Made by a program: the position numbers and the translations under genes
Shown: positions 57,681 to 64,000 of the stretch, piece by piece
How the letters are laid out: the number at the start of each line of letters is the position of its first letter
Numbering within the stretch: the first letter of the stretch is position 1
DNA from: Molossus alvarezi
Lineage: Eukaryota; Chordata; Mammalia; Chiroptera; Molossidae
Reading direction: 5' to 3'
DNA length: 64,000 nt
NCBI GenBank assembly: GCA_037176705.1
Contig: CM073885.1
Location: 216,082,290 to 216,146,289, forward strand
The notes under the pieces: generated by a model
Told to the model about the DNA's origin: nothing
The model's input: the letters and a program-made list of their open reading frames with translations, nothing else
Databases searched by the model: none

Positions 57681-59005
57681 TACACATACAGTATTATTTT
57701 CATTGTATTATGTTATTTAACACTAATATTTTATGTGTTATATATATCTACTTATACATAAAGTATACCTTTTTAAAAGGCTATAAGACATATTAATGAC
57801 AATACAGTGTTCAACATTCAAGTATCTTTTTGATGTATTAAACATCTATAATGAGAATAATTAAGTAAACAATATTAGATTTAAACAAAGGTGTCAGCTC
57901 AGGAGAAATTATAGAAAAAATTGGGTTGTTTGAACTACTTATAGAGAGGCCTCTGATTTTTTTCAACATCAGTTGACCCTCTTGAAATAATCTGAGCTAT
58001 GATAACATGACAGGATATTATAGATTGAAGCAACTCACAGCATTTTAGGATTTAAGAAGATGTTTACACTTCTATAAAACAGACAGCATCACCTGTTGAA
58101 GGAAAGGTACTACTAATCCTGCAGTTACATCTATTCCCTTCCTCACATTTTCTGCTCTATCTTGTCAAGAAATGGCCTTAGGAGGGGGGAGAGGGGGGCT
58201 GCCCACTGGGCAGAGGCCAGCCCAGAGCAGATCTGCTGCTCAATGGCTTTATGGTGGTCAGTGGCCAGTCTTCTCAAGGTTGTCACTCAGAAAAGGGGCC
58301 CTGGATGTGCCCATCTACCAGGAGTGTTTTAACTGGAACTCAGCTTTGTAATTCTATAGGCACAGATGGCATGTTCTATAAAATTATGGGTGCAGCATTG
58401 CTTTGAAAAGTCTGAAGTCCTGCACATTGCAATCCTTCTTCTTGACTATTACTCATAAGGAGTAGGAAAATGAGGAACTTCTCCTTCTGTGTTTCTTCAT
58501 CAGTTCTTCAACATTCCATTTGACTTTTTATCACTGTTTTCCTCCACACTTGGAATTCAGTGGGGCTTTGATCAGAGACCCTGTGCTCACAAGGAAATCC
58601 AGGCAATCTCTCCAGGAAGACTGCCCCCACCCTGCACCCAGACACCCAGGTCTCACCTGCAGGCTGGTTTATGATACCATGCCGAGTGGCTGATTTTATT
58701 AACCAGTTCAACTTCCTTCAATCTGTTTCGGGAATCCTTCATTCTTTTGTGCCCAAATCACCTCCATTCATCTTTCCTGCTCTGGACTTTGTTCTTAACC
58801 TCCACCCCTGCTGGGAAACAGAAGCACTTGTTTTTATATGACTTCCTTCCCACTTTCATGCTGGATTAGCTCCAATGTCAGGGCCGGCCTCACGGTATGC
58901 ATCCCAACATGCGACCTGAGCCATCTCCCATGGTCGTGTACTCAGAGGAGCCCTGCTCCAATCCAGTGCTCTGCTGCCACTGTCTTAAAATGCTTTATAA
59001 TTTTT
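57491..59005. other. Unannotated unique sequence with (AC)n
   Basis: An AC run of about 34 bases occupies 57643-57676. Otherwise no gene or repeat is supported. Confidence 0.4.
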
Positions 59006-59016
59006 AAAAATATGCT

Positions 59017-59215
59017 CTTTTTATTGATTTTTTAGAGAGAGAGGAAGGGAGAGAGGTAGAAACATTGATGTGGGAGAGATACATTGATAAGCTGCCAACT
59101 GCACACCCTGCACTGGGGATCGAGCCTGCAACCAGGGCATGTGCTCTGACAGGGAGTCAAACCAGGACCTCTCACTCCAGGGGGCGATGCTCAATCCACT
59201 GAGACACACCAGCTG
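59017..59215 (-). mobile_element. Ves-type SINE
   Basis: The minus-strand head ends near 59215 (cccagctggtgtgtctcagt). The tail is 'tttttattgattttttagag' on the plus strand. The flanks 'aaaaatatgct' and 'aaaaatgct' are a possible degraded duplication. It lacks the 3' hairpin. Confidence 0.88.
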
Positions 59216-59219
59216 GGAA

Positions 59220-60054
59220 AAATGCTTAATGATTTTGACCAAGGGTCCTATAATTTCATTTTGCATAGGACCCCACAAATTCTGTAGCCTATCTTGTCCA
59301 TGACACATGGCCACGAGCCGAGCTGGCCCACTCCCGTGGTTTCCCCTGATGCACCAGCATGGCCTAAGACCCTGTGTGGAGGGAGGCCAGACCAGTGCGG
59401 ATGAAGCTCCTACTATTTCTCACCTTGCCAGAATGGGCACAACTGTGCCTGCAGCCAGAGGGGATCAGTGACATCAGGCGAGGCTGCCAAAGGGAAGTCA
59501 GGATTTGAGAACTAATTTAATAAGCCGATTTAAATGGAGGTATTGGGAGCGAGGATTGACTTAATCTTTCCTCCTCCCAGACAATGTTGAACCAGAACTA
59601 AGGAGAGACGTGGGGAAGCAGCCTGTGCCTATCTTTCACTCCTGTAGTCTTGCAGACATGAAGGGGATCTAAGCTGGTACAATGTAGAATGAACTTGAAT
59701 GTGAGTTTGGAGTTATGTGGCTATTGACAAGATTAAATTTCTACTTATTTAATAACGACTTATTACTTAACAGTAACTAGGAGATCTATGAGACCAGCCA
59801 AATTTTCATCCAGGGGTGGGAAAGAACAAGTTGAGAGAATATGTTCAGAAGAGATGCTGGCAAAATGAAAAAAAGTTGACATTTTGCTTATACTCTATTG
59901 AATCCAGCTTATTTAACAAACTAAGCACAAGAGCCTTATTGGGAGAATGAGCAAGCAGGCCAGGAGGACATAACTTATATTAAACCATAAGGCCTACTCT
60001 TTTTATTCATGACGCTGGCCCTGAAGTAATGCAGGGACTTATTTTGGCCCTACT
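59220..60054. other. Unannotated unique sequence
   Basis: No supported feature. Confidence 0.4.
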
Positions 60055-60260
60055 AAAATAATAACCACCAATTTTAAGTGTTTACTACGTGCCAAGCAAA
60101 GTGCTAAGCATATCTTAAGTATTATGTAAAGTGTACGTCACCATGAGGTATTTTAATAACCACGTTATATAAATGAGGAAATTGGTATTAGAAAGATTAA
60201 AGTCACTAAGTCATACAGCGGGTAAGTAAGGAGCTAGCACTTAAGCCAGCCCCATCCAAA
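60055..60260 (-). mobile_element. MIR relic
   Basis: 'gtttactacgtgccaagcaa', 'aataaccacgttatataaat', 'gaggaaattggtattagaaa' and 'cagcgggtaagtaaggagct' follow the antisense MIR order. Confidence 0.7.
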
Positions 60261-61866
60261 TTCCAACACTCATGCTCTGAACCAGTAACTTACTCTGTCC
60301 TTAAAGGAGCTAAAAGACAGAGCTGTTCAGATTTTGTAGCATGCCGTTCTGTAGTCTTCTTTACGATACTCATCTACAGTAACCATAAAAATAGCATCAC
60401 TTTTTACCAAACAAAAGCAATGAAAGGACTTCTCACCCCCTGCCCCTATTCTTTTGCTCTTTCATATTTACACATGTAAATTGTAAAAAAAAGCAACCAA
60501 ATTGATGAATTACACTAGAGTAAAAAATTAATCATCTATATGGCTTTGGAAAGTCCTGTTCTGGTTAAGAAACAAAAAACCCCGAGAAAGAAGGTCTGAA
60601 CCTAGTTTCTTTTCTATGTCAAGTTCCCGATGACAAAGAAAATAAGAATTACTGTTCTAGATCAAAACCTGATCAGTGAGAAAGAGGACAAAACTGCACA
60701 AGAAAAGAAGGCTGTCTGAGGTCAGATGTACCCTCGGAGTCCAGCAAAACAGCATGAGGCTAAGGGCACAGAATCAGGATCTCAGATTTGCAAATGCCTG
60801 TGAATATACGAGCACTGGCTCAGGGCCAGATGTAGCCTTGCAGAACTGTCTCTCCATCAGTCCTGGTTCACATACGCATGGGAATGAAATTAGAAAGGAG
60901 GGCTCTTGAACCAGGAATTGCATGAATCTGAAAGAATAGTATGAAATTGGCTGATATTCAGAATAAAGATTTGGACAACCACTCCCTAATCCTGGTTCAA
61001 GTATCTTACACATCCCCACAGAGATATTTATAAGACACTATTATCCATAACCCTGGACTGAAGTTGGAGGAAAGCCGACAGACGTTGGGAACAGAAGAGA
61101 CCAGGCTAGAATCCCCAGTACCACAGATAACAGGAAACAGAGGGCCTGGCTAACCCAGTAATGGTCCCCCACATTAGTGACTTTGATCTGGCTCTTTGGT
61201 GACTGTCCTACAGACTTTAGGTTTCTGAACCAGAGAAAGGCAACAGCTTCAGAACACAAAGTAGGATTTTAATAGTAATGTTTAACTATTAGAAAAGAAG
61301 TCTGCTTTCTGACATCTGCACCTTATTCCCTATAGCATGTGGTAGAGAATACTTTATTTATTTATCAGAATTCCCTTCCAGCAGAGGAATGTGACCTTCA
61401 GAGAAAATCTTTAATTAGCCCATATGGAGAAAGCAAGATCCCACAGGATCCGCCGTGGGGACCTCATCTGTCTGCCGCAGAGGGCTGTGTGAGCATGAAA
61501 TGTTAAAGCATAGTTAACGAAAAGTTAAAGCACTGGGAACAATGCCTGGCATATAGGAATTCTAATATCACAGTTTTCTATGTTATCTTTGCTGGGATCC
61601 TATGGTCTCCCATAACTACCTTCTCTACTTTTTAAAAATGAGGACATTTGCTGATCTCCAGACTTTTCCTATCCTCCCTTTGCCTTTCCCCAGTTTTCCT
61701 ATGAGTGCTCTATGTACTCTTTTCAAGCAGGTGGATGTAATGCATGAGACCTAAGAGGACTTGCATTGCAATTTACAATTTCCCTTCCTATTTTGTTGTT
61801 GGCTCCAATAATCACCACTTGCACCGATAGAGAAATATAAGTGGAAAGCATTTGGTAGTTCATTCA
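60261..61866. other. Unannotated unique sequence
   Basis: No supported gene or repeat. Short frames at 60676-60909 and 60774-61019 lack domains. Confidence 0.4.
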
Positions 61867-61869
61867 TTA

Positions 61870-62210
61870 CAGTTGACCTTGAACAACTCAGGTTTAAACT
61901 GCAGGTCCACTGAATGCAGATTTAAAAAAATACATATACAGTCAGCTCTCTGTATTACTGAGTTTTGCAATCTTGGAGGCAACCAAACGTAGATCGAAAA
62001 TACTGTTGGGAGTCCACAGATGCGTTCTTTGATGTCATTTTCTATAAGGTGCTTGAGCACCTTTGGGTTTTGGTATCTGCAGGGGTCCTGGAATTGATCC
62101 CCTTGGGTATCAAGGATGACTGTAGTTACATTTTGGGGGAGTCAAAAGTCAGATTTTTCAACTGGCAGGGGTTATCACCCCTAACTCCAGCATTGTTCAA
62201 GGGTCAGGTG
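61870..62210. mobile_element. Tigger/MER2-like MITE
   Basis: The left end 'cagttgaccttgaacaactc' and right end 'gcattgttcaagggtcaggtg'-type inverse form imperfect terminal repeats. TA lies at 61868-61869 and 62211-62212. The length of about 340 bases and the end text fit Tigger-family (pogo-like) MITEs. The 116-codon frame crossing it is incidental. Confidence 0.82.
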
Positions 62211-62212
62211 TA

Positions 62213-63333
62213 CGTCATTTATCCCCAAAGATTAGGCCCAGGTTTTCTCACTTTCACCCCTTCTCCAAAGGCCAACATTTTCATAACTATTAACATCCTA
62301 TATAAAGCTCTCTAAGGTGAAACCCTCTCTGTCAGCCACTCTACCCCACTCCTCACCCCCAGGCTCAGTGAGGGCTTCTGTGCGTCTGAGTTTGGACAAC
62401 ATGCCTTTATATCATTTTGAAAGGTGGCCCCTTTTGAGAAACAAGAGGGTGGAGAGAGAACAAGCCAAGAGTTGAAGGACATCCCCTCAGCTCAGATCCC
62501 AACACCAGCCCCTTCCCCACACGCCACCTCTGCCTCTGTAGTGCCTGAGTCTAACTGTCCAGCTGGTGGTTGGAGACATCTCATGATGATTTAGCTCAAT
62601 TATGTGAGAAAGACCAAAATTCATTGAGGAAAGGAGATTTGTGAAAATCAATGTAGAATGTCTATAAGTATAACTTATATGAGTACCAAAGACATAAAGG
62701 TCAAACTTATTCGGTCATAGAAGAAATTCCCTGAGAACATATCCTGGGATAACGCAGATTCACCAAATTAATACCCAACTGGCAATTGCCATTTTTTCCT
62801 GCTCTCATTTCATTAACCTTGTCATAATAACATTCATATGTTATCCTTGAAAAAGTTTTTGGAGCTCATTTTCTTTATATAATTAGTGGGTTTTACAGTA
62901 TTTGTTGATATATGGATTAATTAATTTTGTGGCCATGCAGCATTATTGTATTTCCCCCAATGTAACACCTTCTATGCAATGTGTTTAAATTTAGAGATTG
63001 TTTTTCCCAAGGACCTCATAATACCCTCTTTGACCCATTGGCAGCTGTGTGATCTCGGATCAATCAAATAATCTCTGGTTTCTATGTACTTGTAAAATAT
63101 GAGGAGTAAATTATAATCTAAGATTCTTTCATTATAGTCACTTTGTTACATTGGCAATGTGCTTCTTTTCCTATTTAAATGGATAATTTGATATATGAAA
63201 TCACAGAGTTATGACATTGGTTATAACTAAATACAGTCTTACTTGATTCTAGTATTTCCCATATCTTTTTCCTCTTGGGGTAATGCCCATAGTGATTTAC
63301 AGTAGTACTGATGAATTTATAACATAAAGTCAT
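62213..63333. other. Unannotated unique sequence
   Basis: AT-rich; no supported gene or repeat. Confidence 0.4.
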
Positions 63334-63351
63334 TCACATCCTGATGTTTTA

Positions 63352-63423
63352 TTTATTTATTTATTTATTTATTTATCCTCACCTGAGGACATTTTTCCAT
63401 TTTTTGTTCAGATAGAGTGGGAG

Positions 63424-63458
<35 letters not shown>

Positions 63459-63615
63459 TCGACATGAAGGGACACATCGAGTGGCTGCCACCCACACAAC
63501 CCAACCAGGGCCGGGGACAAACTGCAACCAAAGTACGTGCCCTTAGTGGGAACCGAACCTGGGTCTCTCTGGACTACAGGCCGACACTCTAACTGCTGAG
63601 CCAAACCAGCCAGGG
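63352..63615 (-). mobile_element. Ves-type SINE with 3' hairpin
   Basis: Perfect 18-bp duplications TCACATCCTGATGTTTTA lie at 63334-63351 and 63616-63633. The hairpin is at 63375-63390, a GA run is in the body, and a TTTA-rich tail lies next to the left duplication. A young copy. Confidence 0.93.
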
Positions 63616-63633
63616 TCACATCCTGATGTTTTA

Positions 63634-64000
63634 TATTATACTTACATCATTGACTTTCAAGTTGTTTTATGAATATCTGTGCAAAAAAGAGTGAATGGCT
63701 TGGCTGGCATCTGGGAACTCCCATTTGGAGAGGGTTCTTGTCATCCTAATTAGTAAGAGTGGCTTACTGTATTTAAATTGTTTATACAACAATTGGGTTT
63801 TTGCCGAACACCTGTTTTTTTTTTCCTTTAAGTATAAAATTTTGGTAGGCTCTAGGCAGAGGATGCCTATGTGACCATCCCCCAACAACAATCCTGGACA
63901 CGGAGTCTCTAATGAGCTTTTCTGGTAGACCACATTTCACACATGTTGTCGTAGCTTGTTGCTACGTGACTCTGTTGGGAGAGAACACTTGAAAGCCTGC
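63634..64000. other. Unannotated unique sequence
   Basis: No supported feature; the window ends here. Confidence 0.4.

Overview
The window looks like a gene-poor stretch of a bat nuclear genome, most likely a yangochiropteran bat. The main evidence is about 18 tRNA-derived SINEs of the Ves type on both strands, many with clean target-site duplications (TSDs). They sit alongside a near-intact LINE-1 (L1), several younger and older L1 pieces, an inactivated hAT DNA transposon, small Tigger and mariner derivatives, MaLR LTRs, MIR and L2 relics, and microsatellites. Nothing looks bacterial, and I cannot fix the bat family from sequence alone. No host protein-coding gene is securely identified. 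The only candidates are a possible minus-strand terminal exon and 3' UTR near 26.9-27.15 kb and a repeat-free block near 36.2-36.9 kb that could be regulatory.

Region by region. 0.3-4.6 kb is a nested stack: an old L1 3' UTR, split by a Ves SINE and by a 2.2 kb ORF1-only L1 derivative (HAL1-like), followed by a 5'-truncated L1. 7.2-10.75 kb holds a hAT element with inverted ends, a degenerate 8-bp duplication and a decayed transposase frame, itself hit by a SINE. 11.0-13.35 kb is a truncated antisense L1 carrying two SINEs. 14.0-14.5 kb is a SINE inside a SINE. 17-31 kb is mostly unique sequence with scattered SINEs, MIR, L2, MER5-like and MaLR pieces, a 0.4 kb L1 tail, an LTR-like block and a 122-bp tandem duplication. 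32.3-33.75 kb holds more L1 fragments. 37.9-40.7 kb is a second ORF1-only L1 derivative with a mariner MITE inside it. 41-46.4 kb has SINEs and MaLR LTR remnants. 48.8-49.7 kb is an old L1. 51.94-57.49 kb is the centrepiece: a complete-length L1 on the minus strand, with a 19-bp TSD, a fully open 1,274-residue ORF2, an ORF1 broken by one stop codon, tandem monomers in its 5' UTR and a double poly(A) tail suggesting a short 3' transduction. 57.7-64 kb is mostly unique, with two SINEs, a MIR and a Tigger-type MITE.

How the parts fit. L1 ORF2 supplies endonuclease and reverse transcriptase; the SINEs and the ORF1-only elements lack these and are presumed to have moved with L1 machinery. Three observations stand out. 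Two ORF1-only elements share one ORF1-to-3' UTR junction but end in different 3' tails, as if one had exchanged its tail for that of a younger L1 lineage. Eight SINE copies keep a 6-bp-stem hairpin close to the poly(A) tail. The near-intact L1 has a monomer-type 5' UTR resembling in plan that of mouse L1.
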